DNA from: JAWLCA01 sp041687395
GTDB lineage: Bacteria; Pseudomonadota; Alphaproteobacteria; Rhodobacterales; Rhodobacteraceae
Direction: 5' to 3'
Assembly (NCBI GenBank): GCA_041687395.1
Contig: JAWLCA010000015.1
Span: forward strand, 42,322 to 106,321
DNA length: 64,000 bases
Position 1 is the first letter of the stretch, and each line of letters starts with the position of its first letter. This document shows positions 8,961 through 17,480 of the stretch, one piece after another. Under the pieces are notes generated by a model. It made no database searches. It saw nothing but the letters and a program-made list of their open reading frames with translations, and was not told the DNA's origin. Position numbers and translations under genes: made by a program.

Positions 8961-10531
8961 CACGCCACCTCCGCGATCCTGGCCCGCGAGGCGAGCGCGT
9001 AGAAGAAATCGAGCGTGTCGAACCGGTACGCATCCAGCGCGAGCCCGTTCTGCTCGGCGAATTTCAGTTTCCCGAAAGTCATGTCGATGCTGGGAAGCAC
9101 GTAGTAGTCGCGCGGCGCCTCGTTCACCTCGTCCATGCGCACGGCGATCGTGATGTCCGGCACCAGGCCGGTGTCGAGGCGGATGCGCCACCGCAGTGAC
9201 CCGGCCGCCGTCGCCGCGCAGCGGGCCAGCACGATGGACACGGTGAACTCGTCGTTGACGCGAAGCAGATCGGTCTCCGGATCTTGCACAGCCCGCCCAC
9301 CGTGCCGCGTGACCCCGGCGATGATCTCGGCCACCACCTGCGGATGAGCCTGTCGCAGAGCGCGGTTGATCTCGATGTAGCTGTAGTCGCGGTCCGGCTC
9401 GTATCCGATCAGCCGGTAGGCGCGCAGGAGACTGCCGAAGCGGCTGCGATAGGCGCTGGATGACGGAAGATCATCCTCCTCGTCGATGATCAGCCCCGAG
9501 AGCACGCCTTGCCGCTTCAGGATCGCGCGCAAGGCGTCGAGCAGTTCCGCGTCGGAAAAATGACGGCTGCGGGCATCGACGATTTCCCGGGCCCGCAGGA
9601 AAAGGGCCTTGTCGACGATAGCCGGGAACGCGCCCTCCGCCCGGATCCACATGTCCCGAGGGTTCACGACACGGCGCTGCTTCAGCTTGAACGACACCTT
9701 GTTGAAGACGTTGTTCCCGATGTACTTTTCGTTGGTCAGCACCTGATGGACGGTCGCCCGGGTCCACGGTCGGTCGAGATCGGTGCGGTGGCCTTCGGCG
9801 TTCAGGACCTCCGCGATCTCGCGCTCGGGACGCCCCTCATTGACGAACATCTCGTACATGCGCTGGACGACCCGCTGCTCCTCCTCGGGGCCCGGCACCA
9901 GGATCACGCGATCGGTCTGGAGGCTCTTCTGCTCGCCGCGGGACAGCTCGCCCTTCGGATTGCCGTGCTCGTCGATCAGTACTCGACGCAGGCCGTATCC
10001 GGCGGCACCGCCCTGGCGATAGCCCAACTCGACGAGGCGGCATTGTCCGGCGAAGACCTTCACCGACAACTCGCGGCTGTATTCCCCCGCCATGACCCGC
10101 TTGACGGTCTTCAGCAGGTTTGAGCCGATGCTGCCGTCGTTCTCGAACTGCTCGCCGCAATAATGGACCCGGATCCCCGCGCGGGAGCAGACATGCTCGT
10201 GGTAGGCACCCTCGTCGGCGTCCTGAAACCTTCCCCACCGGCTGACGTCATAGACGAGGATGGCCTTGAAGTCGGCCTGGCCGGATTGAACCTCGGCCAT
10301 GAGGTTCTGAAGCGCCTCCCGGCCATCGAGCCGCAGCCCGGAACGTCCGGAGTCCTCGAACACGCGCAGGATCTGCAAGCCCCGCGCAGAGGCGTAGTTC
10401 CGAATGACGTCCAGCTGGTTCTCGGTCGAATACTTCTGGTGGTCAGTCGACATCCGGACATAGGCGACGGCGGGCACGTCGGGCTCTGATTGGCTGGCGC
10501 CAGTCTCCCTGCTTGCCTCACGCCCTCGCAT
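8960..10531 (-). CDS. Large serine recombinase
   Basis: A 523-residue site-specific recombinase. The resolvase catalytic domain (residues about 20-170) has the nucleophile region YVRMSTDHQ, the arginine region DVSRWGRF and a long helix E. A Recombinase domain (GYGLRRVLID, then LNAEGHRT and TNEKYIGN) covers about residues 180-300. The C-terminal 200 residues do not show the usual CxxC zinc ribbon or coiled coil of phage integrases and look specific to this recombinase group. It is first in a three-gene operon with two ParB-like proteins. The start is uncertain: this frame opens at 10531 and the first clear homology begins at VAYVRM. It probably mobilises the element that carries it. Confidence 0.9.
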   Translation of the reverse strand: MRGREASRETGASQSEPDVPAVAYVRMSTDHQKYSTENQLDVIRNYASARGLQILRVFEDSGRSGLRLDGREALQNLMAEVQSGQADFKAILVYDVSRWGRFQDADEGAYHEHVCSRAGIRVHYCGEQFENDGSIGSNLLKTVKRVMAGEYSRELSVKVFAGQCRLVELGYRQGGAAGYGLRRVLIDEHGNPKGELSRGEQKSLQTDRVILVPGPEEEQRVVQRMYEMFVNEGRPEREIAEVLNAEGHRTDLDRPWTRATVHQVLTNEKYIGNNVFNKVSFKLKQRRVVNPRDMWIRAEGAFPAIVDKALFLRAREIVDARSRHFSDAELLDALRAILKRQGVLSGLIIDEEDDLPSSSAYRSRFGSLLRAYRLIGYEPDRDYSYIEINRALRQAHPQVVAEIIAGVTRHGGRAVQDPETDLLRVNDEFTVSIVLARCAATAAGSLRWRIRLDTGLVPDITIAVRMDEVNEAPRDYYVLPSIDMTFGKLKFAEQNGLALDAYRFDTLDFFYALASRARIAEVA

Positions 10532-10852
10532 CTGCCCGACTCCGGTTCACGTCGCAGCAATCCGGTCGGGATGGTCCGGACCGTTGCGCATGCTGCCACG
10601 ATCATTCGAACATGCGAGCGCCGGAAAGTCGTTTCCGGAAAAGGGCAATTCCTTTCCGTGCCCGGCGCATTGGCGGATCGCCTGCGGCGCGCGGCCGCCG
10701 ACGCGCTCGATAATCTGCGGTCCCGTTTCGCAGTTCATATCGGCCACCCTCAAGTGAACGGTCCGTTCCAACAGGCGGCTAAACAGGACCACCGCGGGAA
10801 CAGATGGATTCTGCCGTTTTCATGGCTCTCCAAAGATTTAGCGGAGAGAAAC
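10532..10852. promoter_or_regulatory. Divergent promoter region with a 13-bp palindrome
   Basis: The 320 bases between the divergent recombinase operon and the small plus-strand gene contain no gene. At 10756-10768 there is a perfect dyad, GAACGG-T-CCGTTC, a likely operator. Around 10624-10660 there are repeated GGAAA/TTTCC arms. A GGAGAG ribosome site (10843-10848) precedes the ATG at 10853. Which protein binds is unknown. The adjacent small HTH-like protein and the ParB pair are candidates. Confidence 0.45.
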
Positions 10853-11176
10853 ATGAAGATGCGCGTGAAGATGGGCACACTTGTGCCGAAGATGGGCACA
10901 GTTGTGCACCCCGAGGACGTTCCGGCTGACTATCGCGCCGCCATGGCCATTGCATTGCATGCGGAGCTCGGATCGACCCATCGGGCGATCAAGTCCGCCA
11001 TGCGGTGGACAGGTGCCAGCGAGCGGACCGTGAAATACTGGTTCGCAGGCGAGCGCGGGCCGAGCGGCGAGCACCTCGTGTCGCTCGCGCGTCATTCCGA
11101 TACCGTGCTGATCGCGCTGCTCGCGCTGGCGGACCGGTTGATCGTGGAGGAGGCCGAGGACCGGGAGCGCGGATAG
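10853..11176 (+). CDS. Small putative DNA-binding (HTH-like) protein
   Basis: A 107-residue protein with a predicted helix-turn-helix-like core (AELGSTHRAIKSAMRWTG and ASERTVKYWFAGERGP). This resembles small regulators found beside mobile elements in alphaproteobacteria that pair an HTH with a conserved GPSGEHLV segment. The ATG at 10853 has a good GGAGAG ribosome site 5 bases upstream. The first codons encode two copies of KMGT, a by-product of two tandem DNA palindromes at 10874-10908 that may be its own operators. A downstream GTG near 10905 is an alternative start, which would place the palindromes in the leader. It is divergent from the recombinase operon. Confidence 0.6.
   Translation: MKMRVKMGTLVPKMGTVVHPEDVPADYRAAMAIALHAELGSTHRAIKSAMRWTGASERTVKYWFAGERGPSGEHLVSLARHSDTVLIALLALADRLIVEEAEDRERG
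10874..10908. promoter_or_regulatory. Two tandem palindromes 21 bp apart
   Basis: GGCACA-CT-TGTGCC at 10874-10887 and GGCACA-GT-TGTGCA at 10895-10908 repeat with a 21-bp period, two helical turns, so both dyads face the same side of the DNA. They lie within the first codons of the small HTH-like gene. The arrangement fits a tandem operator for a dimeric repressor. The binding protein is unknown. Confidence 0.45.
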
Positions 11177-11259
11177 GGGAAGGTGTCGCCTGGCCTCGCT
11201 ACCCTTGTATCGTGTTCGATTTTGGTTATCTTGAATACACACCGAGCAGGGAGAGCGCC

Positions 11260-11514
11260 ATGCCCCGCACCACCACCATGACCGTCCGCGTCAGCGGCGC
11301 CCTCAGCGAGTTCGTTGCGACCAACGTCGGCGAGGAGGGCGCCTATGAGAACGTCAGCGAATACATCCGCGACCTGATCCGTCGCGATAAGGAGCGTGCG
11401 GAGCGCGAGGCTTTCGACCGCCTGAAGGCCGAACTCAACCGTGCCTTCGCTGCGCCCGAGGACAGCTACAAGCCGCTGACCGCTGCTGAGGTGATCGCCC
11501 GGAACCGGACCTGA
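11260..11514 (+). CDS. parD: ParD-family antitoxin
   Basis: An 84-residue antitoxin. A ribbon-helix-helix N-terminus (TTMTVRVSGALSEFV) is followed by the family signature YENVSEYIRDLIRRD and an acidic tail (LTAAEVIARNRT) that would wrap the toxin. The ATG at 11260 has an AGGGAG ribosome site. The parE toxin starts 4 bases after its stop, the usual order. Upstream, TGTAT and ATACA arms at about 11208 and 11236 may be an autoregulatory operator. ParDE pairs stabilise plasmids and mobile elements, which fits the two recombinase modules on either side. Confidence 0.9.
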   Translation: MPRTTTMTVRVSGALSEFVATNVGEEGAYENVSEYIRDLIRRDKERAEREAFDRLKAELNRAFAAPEDSYKPLTAAEVIARNRT

Positions 11515-11518
11515 GTCC

Positions 11519-11827
11519 ATGGCGATCCGCGTCCAGGAGACGGCCTCTGTCCGCCTCGATGAGATCTATAGATACACCCGCGACCGGTGGGGGGAGGCAC
11601 AGGCCGAAACCTACATCACCGGTCTGTTCGCCGCCTTCGAGCAGATCGACACACGCGGAGTCATTTCGAGACCCGTACCGGCCGAGTTCGGAGTGGAGGG
11701 GTATTTCTTCCGCTACGAGCGGCATTTCGTGTACTGGCGACGGCTCTCAAATGGCGACATCGGTATCGTCACGATCCTTCACGAGCGGATGCATCAGATG
11801 GATCGCTTCAAGGAGGATTTCGGTTAA
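11519..11827 (+). CDS. parE: ParE-family (RelE/ParE) toxin
   Basis: A 102-residue toxin of the RelE/ParE fold, normally an inhibitor of DNA gyrase. Visible signatures are the N-terminal helix LDEIYRYTRDRWGEAQAETYI, the strand GYFFRYERHFVYWRR and the C-terminal ILHERMHQMDRF. The length is typical. It begins four bases after parD and would be neutralised by it. Nothing looks truncated. Confidence 0.92.
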   Translation: MAIRVQETASVRLDEIYRYTRDRWGEAQAETYITGLFAAFEQIDTRGVISRPVPAEFGVEGYFFRYERHFVYWRRLSNGDIGIVTILHERMHQMDRFKEDFG

Positions 11828-11904
11828 GCCATTGTTCAGATGTGAGTTTTCCGGACAATGCCAGTGCTGCTGCCGGCGGGTCAGGCTTGGAGAACGTTGA
11901 ATCC

Positions 11905-12047
11905 CGGTCCCGCCCGCTCCGCCACTTGCATATCGCGAACCCGAGACGAGGCCCCAATGCGGGCCTTTTTTCTCTTTGTTTCAAAGGGGTTTAGCGGAGC
12001 CATCCGACTTTCGGAGACTGGCGTTTCAGCCGAAATCGGTCTCTGAA
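11905..12047 (+). repeat. tRNA-like 3' end, terminator and hairpin, copy 1
   Basis: A stretch resembling the 3' end of a tRNA (possibly tRNA-Ser; CTCCGCCA at about 11916-11923) is followed by a rho-independent terminator (GGCCC/GGGCC stem at 11950-11965, T run to 11971) and then a conserved TTTGTTTCAAAGG and a hairpin (TTCGGAGAC at 12010-12018 with GTCTCTGAA at 12039-12047). A second copy lies near 63.6 kb in the same orientation. No complete tRNA precedes it. It may be an old attachment site plus the terminator of the target gene. It also serves as a terminator for parDE. The tRNA identity is a guess from the last bases only. Confidence 0.5.
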
Positions 12048-12273
12048 GTCCCCACGTCTCTTTCCATCCGCCCTTCATCCAAATCGAGACGGATTCAAAA
12101 AGTGACGCTTTTTCAGTATGTTGCTAATATCGGTCTGCGCCACAGTTGAAGCGGGTTCATCTGCTCTCAGTGCGATGAGAGACACTCGAAGGCGGCGTTT
12201 TGCAGCGCAAAACCTCGCAAAGCTGCGCGAAGCCCTTGGTGACAAATGGCCTTTTGGCTCTTAGCCTGGCGCA

Positions 12274-13110
12274 ATGTCGAACGGGGCGTGGACAGATGAA
12301 GAGAACGACCTGATCGTCGCGGATTACTTCGCGATGCTGGCCGACGACATCTCCGCGCGCCGCTACAGCAAAGCCGAACACCGCCGCGCGCTGCTGCCGC
12401 TGCTGAACGACCGGTCCGAGGGGTCCGTCGAGTTCAAGCACCAGAACATCAGCGCGGTGCTGAAGGGGCTCGGCGAGGACTGGATCCCCGGCTACAAGCC
12501 CGCTTTCAACTTCCAGATGACCTTGGTGGATGCAGTGGCGCGGTGGCTGGCGCTGAACCCGGCCTGGCTCGGACGCCAACCTGGGCTGCAACCCGCCGCT
12601 GGCCTGCGCGAGGCGGCGCAGATCTGGATCGGGCCGCCGCCGACGCTGTCGAACCAGCCGCCCCCGCAGGAGCTGGACCAGATGCTGCACATCGCCCGCA
12701 AGTTCGACGTGGCGGGCCGGGACGAGCGCAACCGCGCCCTTGGCCGCGCGGGCGAGGAGCGCGTGCTTGCGCATGAGCGCGCCGCCTTGCGGACGGCAGG
12801 ACGTGACGATCTGGCGCGCAAGGTGCGCTGGGTGTCGGAGGAAGATGGCGACGGCGCGGGCTATGACATCGCGAGTTTCGCCCCGGACGGGCTCCCTCGG
12901 CTGATCGAGGTCAAGACGACGAACGGCTGGGAGCGCACCCCCTTCCACATCACGCGCAACGAGCTGGCCGTGGCCGAGGAACGCCGGTCAGAATGGCGCC
13001 TGTTCCGGCTTTGGAATTTCTCACGCGAGCCGAAGGCGTTCGAGCTGCATCCGCCGCTGGACGCGCATGTCTCCCTGACCGCGACGACGTTTCAGGCGAG
13101 CTTTCACTGA
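12274..13110 (+). CDS. DUF3883 domain protein, nuclease-like
   Basis: A 278-residue protein. The C-terminal part (residues about 165-265) is a DUF3883-type domain related to restriction-endonuclease folds: GYDIASF, then LIEVKTTNG, give the Asp...Glu-x-Lys arrangement of a PD-(D/E)xK active site, followed by FHITRNELAVAEE. The N-terminal half (TDEENDLIVADYFAML) is shared by many DUF3883 proteins and is probably a substrate- or partner-binding region. DUF3883 proteins are frequent in defence islands. There is no signal peptide. It is followed after 77 bases by a DEDDh exonuclease of much lower GC content. Confidence 0.8.
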   Translation: MSNGAWTDEENDLIVADYFAMLADDISARRYSKAEHRRALLPLLNDRSEGSVEFKHQNISAVLKGLGEDWIPGYKPAFNFQMTLVDAVARWLALNPAWLGRQPGLQPAAGLREAAQIWIGPPPTLSNQPPPQELDQMLHIARKFDVAGRDERNRALGRAGEERVLAHERAALRTAGRDDLARKVRWVSEEDGDGAGYDIASFAPDGLPRLIEVKTTNGWERTPFHITRNELAVAEERRSEWRLFRLWNFSREPKAFELHPPLDAHVSLTATTFQASFH

Positions 13111-13187
13111 GGTGTCCCCAGGCAGAAGCGATTGACGGCATCTACAGTTATGTAACAGTAACCCCAGCACCAAGAAGGGCAGAAAAA

Positions 13188-14186
13188 TTGAAACAAAACA
13201 AAAAAGTCTGGCAACAGCTGATAAATGACGATCAGGCAGGGGTAGGTGAATCCGAGATCCTCGAGAGATACAGGGTTCTCAAGAAAATCAGTATCGACGA
13301 CTTCAATGAAAGGTTCGGTGGCAGCTCCGAAAATTGTGCGAATCGAGCTGTAATAATTGACGTAGAAACAACCGGGTTAGGCTATCGGGATCAAGGTGTC
13401 ACGCAGGTGGCAATGATTGAGATTTTTTACCAAGACAACAACATTGTGAGGATAGGAAAGTCTTTCGATGCCCTTCATGATCCTGGAGTTGAAATTTCAC
13501 ACGAAGCCACACTCGTTACTGGAATCTCAAATTCCGACGTCCAGGGAAGAAACATTGATCCGAGCCAGTTAACTGACTTCATAGGTGGCCGTGACACGCT
13601 CTTGATAGCCCACAATGCTTCGTTTGACCGCCCAATTTTGGAGAGAGAGTTCTTCCCACATTTCCAAAGATACCCTTGGGCATGCAGCCTCTCGGATGTT
13701 AACTGGCTGGCGCGCGGGTTGGCTGGAAAGCTTGAGTTGGCTCTGTGTCAGTTAGGATACTTTTATGAAGCACATGACGCACTGGAAGATGTAATTGCCG
13801 TTGCCTATTTACTTAATCACGTTTCCCATGGCGGAGATACCGCATGGTCAGAACTGATTGCTGGTTCTGATGTCAAAGGAGGCATGATACAAGTTGCCCT
13901 TGATGGAAAGAATAAGTACCCAAATAACTTCGAGTTCTTTAAGGATGCACTGGGGCCGCGGGGATTCAGGTACAAGTCTGCTATGGAAGGCCCCGGTGGA
14001 CGGGCAAGCTTCCTCAAATCGTACAAGTCGCATACTTCTGAAGAAGCCGAAAGTGATCTAGCTCACATTGAAGCTGAAACTATTGCACAGGAGGTGATTG
14101 TATACGAAGTTGGATCGCGGGATCGGTTTACTAAAAGAATCGGCGCTGCCATGACAAAACAGATCAAACGCAACTTAAAATTATGA
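13188..14186 (+). CDS. DnaQ-like DEDDh 3'-5' exonuclease domain protein
   Basis: A 332-residue protein with an exonuclease fold: Exo I VIIDVETTGLGYRDQ (Asp and Glu), Exo II LIAHNASFDRP (Asp) and Exo III HDALEDVIAVAYLL (His and Asp), so all four DEDDh acids and the His are present. About 120 residues follow that I do not recognise, with possible BRCT-like spacing (FEFFKDALGPRGFRYK), which is weak. The TTG at 13188 is chosen because no ATG exists between the previous stop and the first homologous residues, and AAGGGC lies 11 bases upstream. The base composition is markedly AT-richer than both neighbours, a sign of recent transfer. It sits beside a DUF3883 nuclease between two recombinases, so a defence role is possible but unproven. 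Confidence 0.75.
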   Translation: MKQNKKVWQQLINDDQAGVGESEILERYRVLKKISIDDFNERFGGSSENCANRAVIIDVETTGLGYRDQGVTQVAMIEIFYQDNNIVRIGKSFDALHDPGVEISHEATLVTGISNSDVQGRNIDPSQLTDFIGGRDTLLIAHNASFDRPILEREFFPHFQRYPWACSLSDVNWLARGLAGKLELALCQLGYFYEAHDALEDVIAVAYLLNHVSHGGDTAWSELIAGSDVKGGMIQVALDGKNKYPNNFEFFKDALGPRGFRYKSAMEGPGGRASFLKSYKSHTSEEAESDLAHIEAETIAQEVIVYEVGSRDRFTKRIGAAMTKQIKRNLKL

Positions 14187-14376
14187 GTTCGGGAAGCATT
14201 TTACCTGAATGCTCTTTGAAATCTCTGGTCCTAGCATTTTACGAAGTTTAGCGCCTGTGTCAGGGATGGGCTTGAACTTGGGATTACATGGTGGGTTGGT
14301 CTATTGGCGGTTTCGGGAAACCAGTTTGCCTTCGCTAGGTTATGCATACAAGTCCGTAATGGTCCGGCCACCACGT

Positions 14377-14772
14377 TCATGATACAGTATTGTCGAACAC
14401 CCGATTGACTTGCTCTCCCCAAGCGTCACCCGCCAAGAAGCACAGATCGTATAGGCTGACCACCAACTCCTCGCGCCCGCAAGTCAGCCGCTTCAGCACC
14501 TCCGGCGCCAGATAGGCCAACCGCAGTTGGCGGCTGACATGGCGTTCCGCCAGTCCGACGGCCTCGGCAAGTTCCTGAATGGTCGCAAACTCGCCCGCCT
14601 CCATGCGACGCCGCCATCCCCATGCCCGGCCGATGGCCCGCAAGATGTGCGGATCTTGGGCCTGATCCTCGCTGGGGCGGTAGTCGGCGGGCGGCATGAT
14701 CTTCGGTCGCCCGTTTTTCTTGCGCACCTTCAGCGGGATCAGCACGCGGATCGTATCGTCTGGTTTGGTCAT
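14377..14772 (-). CDS. Small recombinase-associated protein
   Basis: A 131-residue protein starting four bases inside the recombinase stop (ATGA overlap) and so coupled to it. Residues about 60-90 contain an HTH-like segment, TIQELAEAVGLAERHVSRQLRLAYL. The N-terminus is basic and Pro-rich (RVLIPLKVRKKNGRPKI). Similar genes follow DUF2924-associated serine recombinases in alphaproteobacterial prophages. It may be a directionality or transcription factor for the recombinase, which is inference. Confidence 0.65.
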   Translation of the reverse strand: MTKPDDTIRVLIPLKVRKKNGRPKIMPPADYRPSEDQAQDPHILRAIGRAWGWRRRMEAGEFATIQELAEAVGLAERHVSRQLRLAYLAPEVLKRLTCGREELVVSLYDLCFLAGDAWGEQVNRVFDNTVS

Positions 14773-16094
14773 TCAGCAGCCTCCATCCTGCGCGGTGCGA
14801 CCATCTCGCGGATCATGCCGTTGACACCTTCGCGGCGAATGTCGACCTCGAGCCCCGCAGCGGTTACGGTGACGCGCCTGACGAGAAGCTGGATGATCCG
14901 TGCCTGCTCGGCCGGGAACAGCTTCCCCCACAGCTCGTCGAAGTCATGCAGTGCCGCGATGGCATCGGCTTCTGAGGTCCCGCCCTGTTCTCGTTTCAGG
15001 GACGCCAGCATCTGCGTGACGACCTCTGGTGTCTGCAGGATGCGGCGGACCTCGGTGACGACGGCGTCCTCGACCATCCCTGCGGCGAGCCGCACTGGCG
15101 CTGTTTCCTCGCCGGTCTCGCGGTTCCGGATCACATCCATCGATACGTAGTAGCGGTAAAGCTTCGTGCCCTTCCGCGTGCTGGTTGGTGTCATTGCTGC
15201 GCCGGTATCGCTGAAGATCAGCCCCTTCAGCAGCGCGGGCGTCTGCGCCCGGCTGTTGTTCGCCCGTTTCCGGGGACTCTCCTGAAGGATGGCATGGGCG
15301 CGGTTCCAGAGAGCTTCTTCGATGATGGCCTCGTGTTCTCCGGGGTAGGCTTTGCCCTTGTGCATGGCCTCGCCGCGATAAACGCGGTTGTTCAGCACCC
15401 GGTAGAGGTAGCCTTTGTCGATCAGCGTGCCCTGCTTATTGCGGAATCCATCGCTGCGGAGTTCCCGCGCCAGCACGGTGGCGGAACCGAGTTCGATGAA
15501 ACGCGCGAAGATTGCGCGCACGGAGGCCGCCTCGGCGTCGTTCATCACCAGCTTTCGATCCTGAACGTCGTAGCCGAGAGGCACGTAGCCGCCCATCCAG
15601 ATGCCGCGCTTGCGCGATGCCGCCACCTTGTCGCGGATCCGCTCGCCAATGACCTCGCGCTCGAATTGGGCGAAGGACAGCAGGATGTTCAGCGTCAGCC
15701 GCCCCATGGATGTGGTGGTGTTGAAGGACTGCGTCACCGAAACGAAGGTCACCCCGTTTCGGTCGAACACCTCGACCAGCTTGGAAAAATCCATCAGCGA
15801 ACGACTGAGGCGGTCGATCTTGTAGACCACGACGACGTCGATCAGACCATCGTCGATGTCGGCAAGCAGCTGCTTGAGTCCGGGCCGGTCAAGAGTGCTG
15901 CCGGAAAACCCGCCATCGTCATAGCGCTCTCGCGTGGCGACCCAGCCCTCGGAGCGCTGGCTGACGATGTAGGCCTCGCAGGCTTCGCGCTGGGCGTCGA
16001 GGCTGTTGAATTCCATGTCGAGCCCTTCCTCGCTCGACTTGCGTGTGTAGATGGCGCAGCGCAGTCGGCGGTTGGGGCGGGCGTTGATGTCCAT
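14769..16094 (-). CDS. Large serine recombinase, prophage type
   Basis: A 441-residue serine recombinase. The catalytic N-terminus has IYTRKSSEEGL (nucleophilic Ser), SLDAQREACEAYI, and YKIDRLSRSLMDF. A Recombinase domain follows at about residues 190-270 (GYVPLGYDVQDRKL, ARELRSDG), then a region with a long helical tail but no obvious cysteine zinc ribbon. The ATG at 16094 shares a base with the DUF2924 stop (TGATG); a GTG one codon earlier is possible. It belongs to a different subfamily from the recombinase at 8.96-10.5 kb. With DUF2924 upstream and a small HTH protein downstream it is a typical integrase module of Rhodobacterales prophage-like elements. Confidence 0.92.
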   Translation of the reverse strand: MDINARPNRRLRCAIYTRKSSEEGLDMEFNSLDAQREACEAYIVSQRSEGWVATRERYDDGGFSGSTLDRPGLKQLLADIDDGLIDVVVVYKIDRLSRSLMDFSKLVEVFDRNGVTFVSVTQSFNTTTSMGRLTLNILLSFAQFEREVIGERIRDKVAASRKRGIWMGGYVPLGYDVQDRKLVMNDAEAASVRAIFARFIELGSATVLARELRSDGFRNKQGTLIDKGYLYRVLNNRVYRGEAMHKGKAYPGEHEAIIEEALWNRAHAILQESPRKRANNSRAQTPALLKGLIFSDTGAAMTPTSTRKGTKLYRYYVSMDVIRNRETGEETAPVRLAAGMVEDAVVTEVRRILQTPEVVTQMLASLKREQGGTSEADAIAALHDFDELWGKLFPAEQARIIQLLVRRVTVTAAGLEVDIRREGVNGMIREMVAPRRMEAAE

Positions 16095-16633
16095 CACGCT
16101 TCCTCCCGTTTCCGCTCGCGCAAACCAAAGAAGCGGTATCCGTTCCAGCGCGTGCCGGTAATCTCACGCGCCACGGCCGAGAGCGATTTGAACCTGCGAC
16201 CCTTCCAGTCGAAACCGTCCTTCAGCACTGTGACGGTCTGCTCGATTCCATCCCATTCGCGGATGAGCTTTGTGCCCACCACCGGATTGCGAGGATCGGC
16301 GATCTGGTGCTTGCGCCGATTGTGCCCTTCGACCTCGTCGGCCAGCAGGTCAAGCATGCGGCGGGTTTCGCGATCAGGGCCGCCGTAGGTCAGCTCCTGC
16401 AGCCGATACGCGATCCGAAGCTCCAGAAACGCTCGGCTGTTGTTCGGGGCGGCGGTGCCGATCAGCTTTTCCCATTCGGCCTTCAACTCCTTCACGGACA
16501 TGGCTTTCAATGCGGCGAGGCGCGACAGAACCGTCTGATCCAAGCGTGGGTCCTGGCCTGGTTTCGTGGGTGATATCCTATTGTGATGCTTTATCAATTC
16601 CTCCGATGCGGATACGTTTCGCACGACGACCAC
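16094..16633 (-). CDS. DUF2924 domain protein
   Basis: A protein of about 170-179 residues of the DUF2924 family: SRLAALKAMSVKELKAEWEKL at the N-terminal end, FLELRIAYRLQELTYGG in the middle, and a C-terminal GTKLIREWDG, FDWKGRRFKSLSAVAREITGT, WNGYRFFGL typical of the family. The last part resembles DNA-binding segments. The start is uncertain. The frame opens with GTG at 16633, but this overlaps the upstream small gene by 56 bases. It is coupled to the serine recombinase by TGATG. The family is almost always next to such recombinases; its biochemical role is not known. Confidence 0.85.
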   Translation of the reverse strand: MVVVRNVSASEELIKHHNRISPTKPGQDPRLDQTVLSRLAALKAMSVKELKAEWEKLIGTAAPNNSRAFLELRIAYRLQELTYGGPDRETRRMLDLLADEVEGHNRRKHQIADPRNPVVGTKLIREWDGIEQTVTVLKDGFDWKGRRFKSLSAVAREITGTRWNGYRFFGLRERKREEA

Positions 16634-16826
16634 CGCTCTTTCGGGGCGAGAAGTCCACGAAACTGTCTCCGCCGTCGGCAGATAAATCGCTGGACGTGGC
16701 GACGTTCAGGCGAACGACGCCAGCCGCCAGAATGCGGCCGATCTCCGCGAGGCGCGCCTCAGCCGACATCCGGTCAGGGCATAGGGGGTTGGGCCCCGAG
16801 ATCGGGCTCTCTGATGTGGGTGACAT
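16578..16826 (-). CDS. Small conserved protein upstream of DUF2924
   Basis: An 82-residue protein whose core, MSAEARLAEIGRILAAGVVRL (from about residue 20), is the hallmark of a small gene regularly found just before DUF2924 and the serine recombinase. The tail (FSPRKSGGRRAKR) is basic. The start could be ATG 16826 or the internal ATG at 16769, where homologues often begin; neither has a strong ribosome site. Function unknown. It is probably part of the recombinase operon. Confidence 0.6.
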   Translation of the reverse strand: MSPTSESPISGPNPLCPDRMSAEARLAEIGRILAAGVVRLNVATSSDLSADGGDSFVDFSPRKSGGRRAKRIRIGGIDKASQ

Positions 16827-16991
16827 GGCGACTTTTCGCGATTGGGATGATGCTCGAAAGGTATCGCGAAATCTGGAAAATACAATTATTTCAATGTCTT
16901 GTGGACAGTCACGGCTTACGAGAAGCGCCGCGCAAATCTGCGCACACGATCCTTCGTCTCAAAGGCTGACAATGGGGCGCTGGGCCGCGAA

Positions 16992-17480
16992 TCAGCGGGC
17001 TTCGCCGCCCATGAACTTGTCGAACGTGTCGAGCGTCGGCTCTTCCTCGAGCTCGGCCATCTCCCACCGAGATGGTGCACGGTCGGGATAGAGCAGCAGT
17101 GAAATCGACATCTCGTTGCCAGGCGAAAACACGGTCATTTCACGCACCGGCTCGGAACCGGCCCAGACACCTGCCGGGTGGTGATGGCCGTGGCGGCCTG
17201 TATCCCAGTCCACCTCCTGCGCGGCCAGAGAGGCTGGCGGCAATTCGGTCACGACCTGCCGTGCGCGATAGAACACGCCTGATTTCAGCAGCGGTTCGCT
17301 AGACCAGGCCCAATCAATAAAGCCTTCCTTGCCGACAACGATCATGGCGCGCTTGTCGGTGATGGTCATCCACTTCAGGATCGCCGCCGTCAGGGACACG
17401 GCATATCGGTCGGCCAGTGCGGTCATCACGTCGATGTCGATGGACCGGCCCTTGTCCGCGAACTGATCGCTCAGAACCAT
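16992..17480 (-). pseudogene. ImmA/IrrE-type metallopeptidase, C-terminal fragment
   Basis: About 160 codons match the C-terminal part of ImmA/IrrE-like prophage peptidases: GRSIDIDVMTALADRY and VSLTAAILKWMTITDKRAMIVV, then a FIDWAWSSEPLLKSG segment. The N-terminal half with the HExxH zinc site is missing. At about 17460 the sequence turns into a helicase gene fragment reading the other way. ImmA proteases normally cleave an XRE repressor encoded beside them, and no such repressor is seen. The remnant still has an ATG, but the product would lack its catalytic centre. Confidence 0.65.
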
